A stretch of DNA of 64,000 nt from Endozoicomonas sp. OPT23 (GTDB taxonomy: Bacteria; Pseudomonadota; Gammaproteobacteria; Pseudomonadales; Endozoicomonadaceae). A model generated the notes under the pieces. It was not told where the DNA came from. It worked only from the letters and a program-made list of their open reading frames with translations, and made no database searches. Both the position numbers and the translations under genes were made by a program. The DNA lies in the NCBI RefSeq assembly GCF_009653635.1, contig NZ_PPFD01000005.1:62001-126000 (forward strand), in the 5' to 3' direction. Below are positions 55,602 to 62,838 of the stretch, piece after piece (positions within the stretch are counted from its first letter, which is position 1; every line of letters begins with the position of its first letter).

Positions 55602-57188
55602 ATGTCAAATAACGCATTATCCCAGCAGGTTAGCGAGCGTCGTACCTTCGCTATAATTTCCCACCCTGACGCCGGTAAGACGACCATTACCGAAAAGCTG
55701 CTGTTGCTGGGTGGTGCTATCCAGATGGCCGGCACCGTCAAGGGTAAGAAAAGTGGCCGCATGGCAACATCCGACTGGATGAAGATGGAGCAGGAACGTG
55801 GTATCTCCATTACCACCTCTGTCATGCAGTTCCCTTACAAAGGTCGCACCGTCAACCTGCTGGATACCCCGGGACACGAGGACTTTTCTGAAGACACCTA
55901 CCGTACCTTGACCGCCGTAGACAGCTGTTTAATGGTTATTGATGGCGCCAAGGGTGTCGAAGACCGGACCATTAAACTGATGGAAGTCTGCCGTCTTCGT
56001 GACACACCTATCTTCACCTTCGTCAACAAGATGGATCGTGAAGTTCGTGACCAGATTGAAGTGCTGGACGAAGTGGAAAGCATTCTGAAGATCAAGTGCG
56101 CACCTGTTACCTGGCCAATCAGCATGGGTAAGAACTTCAAAGGGGTTTATAACCTCTACACAGACACCATTCATGTCTTCACTCCAGGTCAGGGCCATAT
56201 CATACCGGACGATATCAAGATTCAGGGACTGGATACCGATCAGGCACGGGAGTTGCTGGGTGATATTTACGAAGACTTCGCTGATGAAGTTGAACTGGTT
56301 CGTGGTGGCAGCCATGAATTTGATCTGGAAGAGTACCGTGCCGGCCGTATGACACCAGTATTCTTTGGTACCGCACTGGCTAACTTCGGTGTTCGTGAAA
56401 TGCTGAACGATTTTACCGAGTGGGCCCCTGCCCCGTTGCCTCGCAGCACTGATCAGCGCAACGTTGAGCCAGATGAAGATAAGTTTTCCGGCTTTGTATT
56501 CAAGATTCAGGCCAATATGGACCCGAAGCACCGTGACCGTATCGCGTTCCTGCGTATCTGTTCCGGCAAGTACACCCGTAACATGAAGATGAAGCATGCA
56601 CGCCTTGGCAAGGATATTAAAATTGCCGACGCGGTAACCTTCCTGGCCGGTGATCGCTCTCACGTTGAAGAAGCCATCTCTGGTGACATCATTGGTCTTC
56701 ACAACCATGGTACCATCCAGATCGGTGATACCTTCAGCCAGGGTGAAGTGATCAAGTTCACCGGCATTCCACACTTTGCACCAGAACTCTTTCGTCGTGT
56801 ACGCCTGAAAGATCCACTGAAACTTAAGCAACTCCAAAAAGGCCTGCAACAGCTATCAGAAGAAGGCGCCACCCAGCTGTTCATGCCAATAAACAACAAT
56901 GACCTGATTCTGGGTGCCGTTGGTGTTCTGCAGTTTGATGTAGTTATGCGACGCCTGAAGGATGAGTATAAGGTTGAAGCGATTTACGAACCCGTCAATG
57001 TTCAAACGGCCCGCTGGACTCAGTCCACAGACGATCGCAAGCTGGAAGAGTTCAAACGCAAGTGTGCAGAGAACCTGGCAATAGACGGCGGCGGTCACTT
57101 GACCTACCTGGCACCAACCCGTGTTAACCTGTCTCTTTCTGAAGAACGTCACCCTGATATCGTGTTCCGTACAACTCGCGAACACTAA
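55602..57188 (+). CDS. prfC: Peptide chain release factor 3
   Basis: The 528-residue GTPase recycles RF1/RF2 from the ribosome. G1 is SHPDAGKTT, then the switch [14 protein letters not shown]3 [16 protein letters not shown] and G4 NKMDRE. RF3-specific stretches include [19 protein letters not shown] and [24 protein letters not shown] chose ATG 55602 ([10 protein letters not shown]), the family start; the open frame extends ten codons upstream. A hairpin follows the stop. Confidence 0.98.
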   Translation: MSNNALSQQVSERRTFAIISHPDAGKTTITEKLLLLGGAIQMAGTVKGKKSGRMATSDWMKMEQERGISITTSVMQFPYKGRTVNLLDTPGHEDFSEDTYRTLTAVDSCLMVIDGAKGVEDRTIKLMEVCRLRDTPIFTFVNKMDREVRDQIEVLDEVESILKIKCAPVTWPISMGKNFKGVYNLYTDTIHVFTPGQGHIIPDDIKIQGLDTDQARELLGDIYEDFADEVELVRGGSHEFDLEEYRAGRMTPVFFGTALANFGVREMLNDFTEWAPAPLPRSTDQRNVEPDEDKFSGFVFKIQANMDPKHRDRIAFLRICSGKYTRNMKMKHARLGKDIKIADAVTFLAGDRSHVEEAISGDIIGLHNHGTIQIGDTFSQGEVIKFTGIPHFAPELFRRVRLKDPLKLKQLQKGLQQLSEEGATQLFMPINNNDLILGAVGVLQFDVVMRRLKDEYKVEAIYEPVNVQTARWTQSTDDRKLEEFKRKCAENLAIDGGGHLTYLAPTRVNLSLSEERHPDIVFRTTREH

Positions 57189-57204
57189 TATTTTTTATTG
57201 CCTG

Positions 57205-57230
57205 GCCCGGAATCAATTCCGGGCGGCCTT
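57205..57230 (+). terminator. Terminator after prfC
   Basis: GCCCGGAA, TCAA loop, TTCCGGGC, then GGCCTTTC, about 16 bases after the prfC stop. GC-rich stem with a short T stretch. Confidence 0.65.
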
Positions 57231-57301
57231 TCATCTGCCCAACAGCAAATCACCTCATTCTGAACTATCTTTAAAAGCTGTTTACCCAGCCCGGATAGTT
57301 C

Positions 57302-58489
57302 ATGAATGAAGCCACAACAACGACACCCAAGCCTCTAATAGTACAATCGTCCAAATATAAGCAGTGGCTGGAACCACTGGTTTTGATCGCCATTCTCTCT
57401 CTCTTTTTTGGTTATCTGGGCAGCAAAATGGGCGTTTCCAATATGCTCAATACGTTGTTCAACACAGCCCATCAATTGTTACTGCAAACCGTCCTTTTAC
57501 TCATGGGGATTACCGTTCTTGCAGGCGCCCTGGGCAGACTGTTGACCGAGTTCCATGTTGTAGCGCTTATGGAGCGATTGCTCAGCCCACTTATGCGTCC
57601 GGTCTTTAACCTGCCTGGCAGAGCGGCAATGGCAGCCATCATCACGTTCTTCTCGGACAACCCTGCCATCATCGGGTTAGCTCGGGACAAACGATTCAGC
57701 CATAACTTCAAAACTATTGAACTGATCTCATTAACCAATTTTGGTACTGCTTTTGGCATGGGATTGATAAGTGTCACCTTTATGGCCACACTAAAAGCAC
57801 CGGACGGGCAGAACTTCTTTCAAGCGGCGCTGATTGGGCTGATGGGCGCTCTGGTAGGCGCCGTTATCTCAACCCGCTTAATGCAGCGGCTGTGCAAAAA
57901 AGAGCTCCTGAACCACCCAGTCCACATTACCAATGGCGGCTCAACGACTAACGTCCATGAAAACCATTTGGGTTCTATCTGGTTAAGGGCTTTAAATTCG
58001 ATACTCGATGGTGGCAAGTCTGGCGTAGAGATGGGAATAGCCATTATTCCCGGTGTATTGATCATCAGTACATTTGTAATGATTCTCACCTTCGGTGGTC
58101 CAGAAGCCGGATACACCGGAACGGCTTTTGAGGGCGTGGCTCTGCTGCCCGCTCTGGCTCAATATCTGGCTGTTCCTTTTCATTACCTGTTTGGTTTTGA
58201 TAACCCCGAACTGATCGCCTTTCCTATTACATCTCTGGGGGCTGTTGGCGCGGCTCTGTCACTGGTTCCCAACTTTATTGAAAGAGGTATCGTATCTGAA
58301 AGCGATATCGCAGTGTTTACGGCAATGGGTATGTGTCTGAGTGGTTTCCTGAGTACTCATACCGCCATGCTGGATACTCTGGGTTTCAGGAAAATGACGT
58401 CAAAAGCCATTCTTTCTCATACCGTGGGCGGCGTATGTGCTGGCGTGGCGGCTCGCTACCTTTACCTCCTTATCAGTAGCTTTTCGTAA
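57302..58489 (+). CDS. Nucleoside-recognition (Gate) domain membrane protein
   Basis: The 395-residue integral membrane protein has about nine to ten hydrophobic segments. It shows Gate-domain features: TVLLLMGITVLAGALGRLLTEFHVVALMERLLSPLMRPVF and ALNSILDGGKSGVEMGIAIIPGVLIISTFVMIL. The segments FFSDNPAIIGLARDKRF and LSGFLSTHTAMLDTLGFR are also well marked. Members of this group are putative transporters or sensors; the substrate is unknown and 'nucleoside' comes from a domain name only. It stands alone after prfC, with a MITE downstream. Confidence 0.8.
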   Translation: MNEATTTTPKPLIVQSSKYKQWLEPLVLIAILSLFFGYLGSKMGVSNMLNTLFNTAHQLLLQTVLLLMGITVLAGALGRLLTEFHVVALMERLLSPLMRPVFNLPGRAAMAAIITFFSDNPAIIGLARDKRFSHNFKTIELISLTNFGTAFGMGLISVTFMATLKAPDGQNFFQAALIGLMGALVGAVISTRLMQRLCKKELLNHPVHITNGGSTTNVHENHLGSIWLRALNSILDGGKSGVEMGIAIIPGVLIISTFVMILTFGGPEAGYTGTAFEGVALLPALAQYLAVPFHYLFGFDNPELIAFPITSLGAVGAALSLVPNFIERGIVSESDIAVFTAMGMCLSGFLSTHTAMLDTLGFRKMTSKAILSHTVGGVCAGVAARYLYLLISSFS

Positions 58490-58560
58490 GGTTTTTAATG
58501 AAGAAGTGTGACAAGGAGAAATTGCAAGGGCAGCCAAAAACTACCCTTGCCAAATTGCTT

Positions 58561-58728
58561 CTAGGAGCCTGTCGGACTTAGCCGACCGTAGCGAGAAAAA
58601 ATCCGGTTTGAGACAATTTTGGCGATCATTTGAGGCGAATAGCTAGCTATTCAACGAAAAGGATCGTCAAAAATGGCCAAATCCGGCTTTTTCGTAGTAG
58701 GTCAGTGGTAAGTCCGACAGGCTCCTAG
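58561..58728. mobile_element. 168-bp palindromic MITE-like element
   Basis: The element is bounded by perfect inverted repeats of 16 bp (GAGCCTGTCGGACTTA at 58565, its reverse complement at 58709-58724), each flanked by CTAG. The flanking CTAG looks like a duplicated 4-bp target. The interior is an imperfect palindrome: AAATCCGG blocks on both arms and a central 16-bp palindrome GAATAGCTAGCTATTC (58637-58652). It has no coding capacity. I read it as a non-autonomous element moved by a transposase encoded elsewhere. It ends 10 bp from the stop of the copper chaperone gene and may also form a terminator hairpin. Confidence 0.75.
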
Positions 58729-58737
58729 TTGTTGATG

Positions 58738-59214
58738 TCAGTGCTTCATCGCACTGTGAGCCATATCCTTCTTCTGATTTCTCATATCCATTACAGGTAC
58801 TTTTACGGTCGCTGTGTCACCATCGGAAAAGCGCAGCGTAATGTCTACCTGATCACCCGCCTTCATGGAACGCTTCAAGCCCATCATCATGACATGGTAG
58901 CCACCACTCTGTAGCTTCACCTGACCGTTAGCGGGCACTGGAATGCCACCTTCAACCTTGAACATGCGCATCATTTCCCCTTCCATTTTATGGCCATGCA
59001 GTTCAACTCGTGCTGCCACATCGCTTTCAGCAGCGATCAGGGTAATGTTTTTATTTTCTTTGTTGTCGATGGTCAGAAAAGCCGCTGAATTAGTCGATAC
59101 TGCCGGAACGGCTCTGGCCATAGGCTTACTGATTTCAACATTAGCAGCCTGAGTTGTTGCAGAAAAACCTGCTACCATCGCCGTCGCCAGAGCCAGTTTT
59201 TTTATCAGTTGCAT
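58738..59214 (-). CDS. Periplasmic copper chaperone, PCu(A)C family
   Basis: The 158-residue product has a signal peptide ending TQAA (cleavage about residue 23). The copper(I)-binding pattern of the family is H73-x10-M84-x22-H107-x-M109, in ELHGHKMEGEMMRMF and GGYHVMMMGLK. PCu(A)C proteins deliver copper to the CuA centre of cytochrome c oxidase or handle copper in the periplasm. The C-terminus adds several His/Met residues (DMAHSAMKH). It lies 4 bp after a small membrane-anchored protein gene on the same strand, so the two are probably one operon. Confidence 0.92.
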   Translation of the reverse strand: MQLIKKLALATAMVAGFSATTQAANVEISKPMARAVPAVSTNSAAFLTIDNKENKNITLIAAESDVAARVELHGHKMEGEMMRMFKVEGGIPVPANGQVKLQSGGYHVMMMGLKRSMKAGDQVDITLRFSDGDTATVKVPVMDMRNQKKDMAHSAMKH

Positions 59215-59218
59215 GAAA

Positions 59219-59695
59219 TTATCCCTTCAATTCAAATGTGACAGTAATCAATGATTGTTCTGATTCTATTTCCAGTCTGGCCAACCAGACCATGTCCTGA
59301 GTAATCGTGCAGTAGGAAATATAGCCTGTACCTTCGAAATGCTGTCTGCTTCCCTGCTCTTCATCTGAAAAAAGCTGAAACGGTGCAAGATTCATAGCCA
59401 TATCTCGCCCCTGAAACTGCATAGATACTCGTTCAGCATCAATACCATTCAGCGTGATCGATATATCCAGAGGTTTCATAACAGGTAGGCTGTCAGGTTC
59501 AATATCAAGAACTACCTGTCTTTCTGGCAGTACCAGACTGCACTCTTTTTCAAGGTCACAAACCACCTTGAAACTCTCTATTGCTTTGTTCTCGACACCA
59601 GCTTTCTGCCAATATTTCTTGATCGCCGGAAACAGAAGAATGAGTATCAGCGCCAAACCTGAGACAATAAATGTTGTGTACTGCTTAATTTTCAT
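59219..59695 (-). CDS. Membrane-anchored hypothetical protein paired with the copper chaperone
   Basis: The 158-residue product (ATG 59695, MKIKQYTTF; nine more codons are possible) has one N-terminal helix (about 7-25: FIVSGLALILILLFPAI). An exported domain of strands follows, with four cysteine/methionine sites: VVCDLEKECSLVLPER, GRDMAMNLAPFQLF and GYISYCTITQDMVW. I do not recognise a named family. Small proteins of this layout occur next to PCu(A)C/SCO genes. A role in copper or thiol handling for cytochrome oxidase assembly is inference from the 4-bp spacing. Confidence 0.7.
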   Translation of the reverse strand: MKIKQYTTFIVSGLALILILLFPAIKKYWQKAGVENKAIESFKVVCDLEKECSLVLPERQVVLDIEPDSLPVMKPLDISITLNGIDAERVSMQFQGRDMAMNLAPFQLFSDEEQGSRQHFEGTGYISYCTITQDMVWLARLEIESEQSLITVTFELKG

Positions 59696-59754
59696 CACAC
59701 TAAAATAACAAATAGTATGCACTCAACCAATGCCAATAACCGAGCCTGATCAGA

Positions 59755-60573
59755 ATGCTTACTGAATCAACAGTGATCCATGGTGAAATGTTTGACAGCC
59801 ACTGCCATCTTGATTTTCAGGACTTTGCCCTGGATCGCTCCGAAATTCTCAGCCAGTGTTCAGAAGCTGGAGTTAAGCATATCTGCATTCCCGGTGTCAG
59901 TGAGCTGAGCTGGTCAAATCTTTTATCGATAGTTTCCCAGCCCAACTTGCCCGTATCGCTGTACTCTGCATTGGGGCTTCATCCTTATTATCAGGACGAG
60001 CACCAGCATTGTCACCTAGACAAATTGTCGCACTTGCTTGAGCATGAAAAAGAGAGCATTTTCGCTATTGGCGAGATAGGGCTGGATTTCGCACTGCCAG
60101 AGACAAACCAGGAATCCCAGCTTTTTTATTTCGATCAGCAACTGGAGCTGGCACAGCAATTTCAATTGCCTGTTATTATTCATGCTCGAAAAAGCCATGA
60201 CCGGGTTTTACAGAGATTAAGGAAAGTCGAAGTTGCCAGAGGAGGAATTATTCATGCTTTTTCAGGCAGCAGACAGCAGGCGGAACAATATATCGATCTG
60301 GGTTTCAAACTTGGTTTCGGTGGAGGCGTAACCTATGAGCGAGCCAGAAAAACACGAGAGCTGGCCAGCAGCCTGCCTATAACATCCATTGTTCTTGAGA
60401 CCGACTCCCCTGATATGCCGCTGTCTGGTTTCCAGGGCCAGAGAAACACACCATTGCAACTGCCTCTGGTTGCTGAGGCCATTGCAGCATTGAGAAAGAT
60501 AAGTGTTGCAGAGTTAATTAGCCAAACGACTTCTACTAGCTGTGAGATCCTTTTACCGAAGCAGCTAGACTGA
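59755..60573 (+). CDS. TatD-family metal-dependent hydrolase (YjjV-like)
   Basis: The 272-residue TIM-barrel hydrolase has all TatD metal motifs: DSHCHLDF, IGEIGLDF, PVIIHARKSHD, GIIHAFSGS and VLETDSPDMPL. Members are 3'-5' exonucleases or deoxyribonucleases. The C-terminal pattern PLSGFQGQRNTPLQLPLVAEAIA fits the YjjV subgroup. ATG 59755 is given; ATG 59788 (MFDSHCHLD) is an equally good start. The gene is divergent from the copper pair and convergent with def. Confidence 0.92.
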   Translation: MLTESTVIHGEMFDSHCHLDFQDFALDRSEILSQCSEAGVKHICIPGVSELSWSNLLSIVSQPNLPVSLYSALGLHPYYQDEHQHCHLDKLSHLLEHEKESIFAIGEIGLDFALPETNQESQLFYFDQQLELAQQFQLPVIIHARKSHDRVLQRLRKVEVARGGIIHAFSGSRQQAEQYIDLGFKLGFGGGVTYERARKTRELASSLPITSIVLETDSPDMPLSGFQGQRNTPLQLPLVAEAIAALRKISVAELISQTTSTSCEILLPKQLD

Positions 60574-60613
60574 AGAAACTAAAGCGATGCTGGACTAATA
60601 CAATAAGTGGAAC

Positions 60614-61123
60614 CTAATCGCGGGACTGCCTTTTCAGAACTTTTTTAGCTCTTTGCCTGACCATTTTCTGCTTCAGGCTGGAAAGCTTATCGATAAACAG
60701 AACACCATCCAGATGATCAATTTCATGTTGAAAGGCTTCGGCGAGTATTCCCTCACCTTCCATTTCATAAATCTCGCCTCTTCGATCCTGAGCCCTGATT
60801 TTCACCCAGCCTGATCTCTTAATTGCAGCCCAGCAACCTGGAAGAGACAGACAGCCCATCTCCATTTTTTGTGACCCTGAAGATTCAATAATCTCCGGAT
60901 TTATCAACACCAGCTGCTGGCTTTTATCAGCGGTCACATCAATCACCGCAAGCCTGATATCCAGACCAACCTGAGTTGCCGCCAAACCAGCGCCTCGCAC
61001 CTCATACATGGTCTCGAACATATCATCGATGGTTGTTTGTAAAGACTCACCGAAATCAGTGACAGCTTTGGTTGGAGTGCGCAATACCGGATTAGACTCA
61101 GGAACCAGATGAAGGATTGCCAT
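60614..61123 (-). CDS. def: Peptide deformylase, probable second paralogue
   Basis: The 169-residue zinc/iron enzyme removes the formyl group from nascent proteins. Motif 1 is GAGLAATQVG, motif 2 MGCLSLPG with the metal cysteine, and motif 3 QHEIDHLDG with both metal histidines and the catalytic Glu. The residue before GCLS is Met where Glu is usual (EGCLS). ATG 61123 (MAILHLVPES) is the family-like start; ATG 61141 would add six residues. The canonical def gene normally sits with fmt; this isolated copy is therefore likely a paralogue (inference). Confidence 0.9.
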   Translation of the reverse strand: MAILHLVPESNPVLRTPTKAVTDFGESLQTTIDDMFETMYEVRGAGLAATQVGLDIRLAVIDVTADKSQQLVLINPEIIESSGSQKMEMGCLSLPGCWAAIKRSGWVKIRAQDRRGEIYEMEGEGILAEAFQHEIDHLDGVLFIDKLSSLKQKMVRQRAKKVLKRQSRD

Positions 61124-61231
61124 AATGCGTGCTCTGCCCATTATTCGAAGTTACTTCATCAAATATAGACAGAAAGGAATAAGTCCTGCACGTTGCAGGA
61201 GTAAAAAGGCAGAGTTTTTTCGAGCAGATAC

Positions 61232-61263
61232 AAAAAAGGCCTGAAATAATCAGGCCTTTTTGA
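61232..61263 (-). terminator. Terminator of the tRNA-Pro cluster
   Basis: On the minus strand AAAAGGCCTGA and TCAGGCCTTTT pair around a 5-base loop, followed by T residues, 5 bases after the last tRNA. An 11-bp stem with T tract, classical. Confidence 0.9.
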
Positions 61264-61267
61264 AATA

Positions 61268-61344
61268 TGGTCGGGGTAGAGAGATTCGAACTCCCGACAT
61301 CCTGCTCCCAAAGCAGGCGCGCTACCAGACTGCGCTATACCCCG
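61268..61344 (-). tRNA. tRNA-Pro (anticodon UGG), copy 3
   Basis: A 77-nt cloverleaf: acceptor CGGGGTA/TACCCCG, D arm with AGTCTGGTAGCGC, anticodon stem CCTGC/GCAGG around TTTGGGA (anticodon TGG), T arm GGGAGTTCGAATCTC, and encoded CCA. Last of three tandem copies in transcription order, followed by a terminator. Confidence 0.98.
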
Positions 61345-61499
61345 AACGGTTGCCTTGTTTATACTCTCGGCCAGAGTTAAAAATGGTCGGGGTAGAGAGA
61401 TTCGAACTCCCGACATCCTGCTCCCAAAGCAGGCGCGCTACCAGACTGCGCTATACCCCGAACGATTGCCTTATTTATACTCTCGGCCAGAGTTAAAAA
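61345..61499 (-). repeat. Tandem 116-bp duplication units (tRNA plus spacer)
   Basis: The three tRNA-Pro genes lie 116 bp apart, and the two 39-nt spacers (61345-61383, 61461-61499) match except at two bases. Spacers and genes were thus copied together, by recent tandem duplication or kept alike by gene conversion. Confidence 0.9.
61384..61460 (-). tRNA. tRNA-Pro (anticodon UGG), copy 2
   Basis: Identical in sequence to the copy at 61268-61344, including the encoded CCA. The 39-nt spacer to the next copy differs from the other spacer at only two positions. Confidence 0.98.
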
Positions 61500-61576
61500 T
61501 GGTCGGGGTAGAGAGATTCGAACTCCCGACATCCTGCTCCCAAAGCAGGCGCGCTACCAGACTGCGCTATACCCCG
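61500..61576 (-). tRNA. tRNA-Pro (anticodon UGG), copy 1
   Basis: Identical to the other two copies; first in transcription order. Its upstream flank (61577 on) is unrelated to the 39-nt spacers, so the promoter should lie in 61577-61760. No convincing box was singled out. Confidence 0.98.
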
Positions 61577-61761
61577 TCCTTTATTCCTGAAAGACATGCC
61601 TGGAAAGCATGCCGGAGATGAACAACGACTGTCGTCATCAACGGAACGGCGGCTAATCTATCAAAAGGTTTTGATTTTTACAAAAGTAATTTCCACATAT
61701 TCCTGCAGAATCGCGAAAAGTGTGCCAAACGACGCTCAGCACACTCTATTTCATTAGCAAT

Positions 61762-62640
61762 CTAGATCTTGTAGGTCACTGAGAAGTAGTGAGCAAAGCC
61801 AGTGGTTTTGAGCTTATCTGCGCCTCCACCTATTGGCTGACTATCTTTCACTGTGTATACATCATGGAAGTACTTCAAACCATAACCAGCAGCAAAGCGG
61901 TCTGAGTGCCAGTAAATTCCATTAAACCAGTCAAAGCCTGTTTCTGTATGTGTCTGTATTTTCTTGTCGTAGTCTTTATCAGCACCAAAACGGAAGTCAA
62001 AATATCCCTGATAAGAGATAAAAGTCTTATTCTCAAAGAAGTAGAACGGTTTGAACCAGTTACCGGTTAACTGAAAACCATCCCATTTCTTGTTATTCAG
62101 GTCATAGACTCCCATGAGATTCAAACCAGTAGTGCCAAGCCAGGGCACTTCCAGATCAATCCCAACGCCCCAATTGGATTCATTAGTGTCACTATCAGTA
62201 ATTGGTTTACCGCTTTTATCAAATAATGTTTTACCTCCACCACCGATATTAAACAGGGTAGAGAAATAAATTTCTTTCACTGGGCCAAATGATAGATCCC
62301 TGCCAGTAAGCGCATCTATAGAAAATCGGGGAGCCAGCTTCATAAACATTTTACTCTGACCTTTTTTATCACTATCGCTGGAGTTGGTCAGATTAAACAC
62401 GTCCACATAGCCATAGAGAGATAGTGCTCCAGAGCGGCCGCCAAACTCCATTTCAAGGTAATCATGGCCATCATGTTTAGCATGCTCAGGCCTTGGCAAC
62501 TCCTTCAATGCATACATCAGATTAAACTGCATCCATTTATAATCATTTTTATGGATATCATCCGAGTAATCAGCGGCATTTACGCTCATTGCCAGAAGAG
62601 CCAGTGACGAGGAAAAGACAGCGGGTTTCAGACACTTCAT
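61762..62640 (-). CDS. Tsx/OmpK-family outer-membrane channel
   Basis: The 292-residue product has a signal peptide (ATG 62640, MKCLKPAVFSSSLALLAMSVNAA) and a beta-barrel pattern of alternating aromatic residues. Family features: YKWMQFNLMYALKE, DYLEMEFGGRSGALSLYGYVDVFN, LAPRFSIDALTGRDLSFGPVKEIYFSTLFN, GFDWFNGIYW and the C-terminal HYFSVTYKI ending with a hydrophobic residue. Tsx is a nucleoside channel and OmpK a Vibrio phage receptor; specificity here is unknown. It lies upstream of the tRNA cluster on the same strand. Confidence 0.88.
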   Translation of the reverse strand: MKCLKPAVFSSSLALLAMSVNAADYSDDIHKNDYKWMQFNLMYALKELPRPEHAKHDGHDYLEMEFGGRSGALSLYGYVDVFNLTNSSDSDKKGQSKMFMKLAPRFSIDALTGRDLSFGPVKEIYFSTLFNIGGGGKTLFDKSGKPITDSDTNESNWGVGIDLEVPWLGTTGLNLMGVYDLNNKKWDGFQLTGNWFKPFYFFENKTFISYQGYFDFRFGADKDYDKKIQTHTETGFDWFNGIYWHSDRFAAGYGLKYFHDVYTVKDSQPIGGGADKLKTTGFAHYFSVTYKI

Positions 62641-62796
62641 GACCAGTGGTTCCGACGTTACAGAATCAGAAAAGACAAACAACCTTGCGAACAGCATCCG
62701 GTATTCATCTACTTGCTATAAAAAGTAGACCAGATCTGAGAAGGTACACAGGAAATCAGAAGGTAATAATGTCAAAGGCTGACAGACAAAAGTCAG

Positions 62797-62820
62797 AAGG
62801 AAGTTCAGATAAACTTCCTT
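62797..62820 (-). terminator. Hairpin after the M32 carboxypeptidase gene
   Basis: AAGGAAGTT and AACTTCCTT form a 9-bp stem with a 6-base loop, about 19 bases after the stop of the carboxypeptidase gene on the minus strand. The T stretch that follows is interrupted (CTGACTTTTG). Confidence 0.55.
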
Positions 62821-62838
62821 CCTCTACTGTATCGGAGC

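Noticed and set aside
55929-56849. A 306-codon minus-strand frame inside prfC
   Set aside because: Antisense shadow of the conserved release-factor gene, no family features.
61268-61576. Regular repeats that could suggest a CRISPR array
   Set aside because: The 77-nt units fold as tRNA-Pro and the spacers are nearly identical to each other, unlike CRISPR spacers.
61260-61621. Plus-strand frames with GREIRTPDILLPKQARYQTA repeated
   Set aside because: This is the well-known false protein produced by translating the reverse strand of tRNA-Pro genes; the DNA is the tRNA array.
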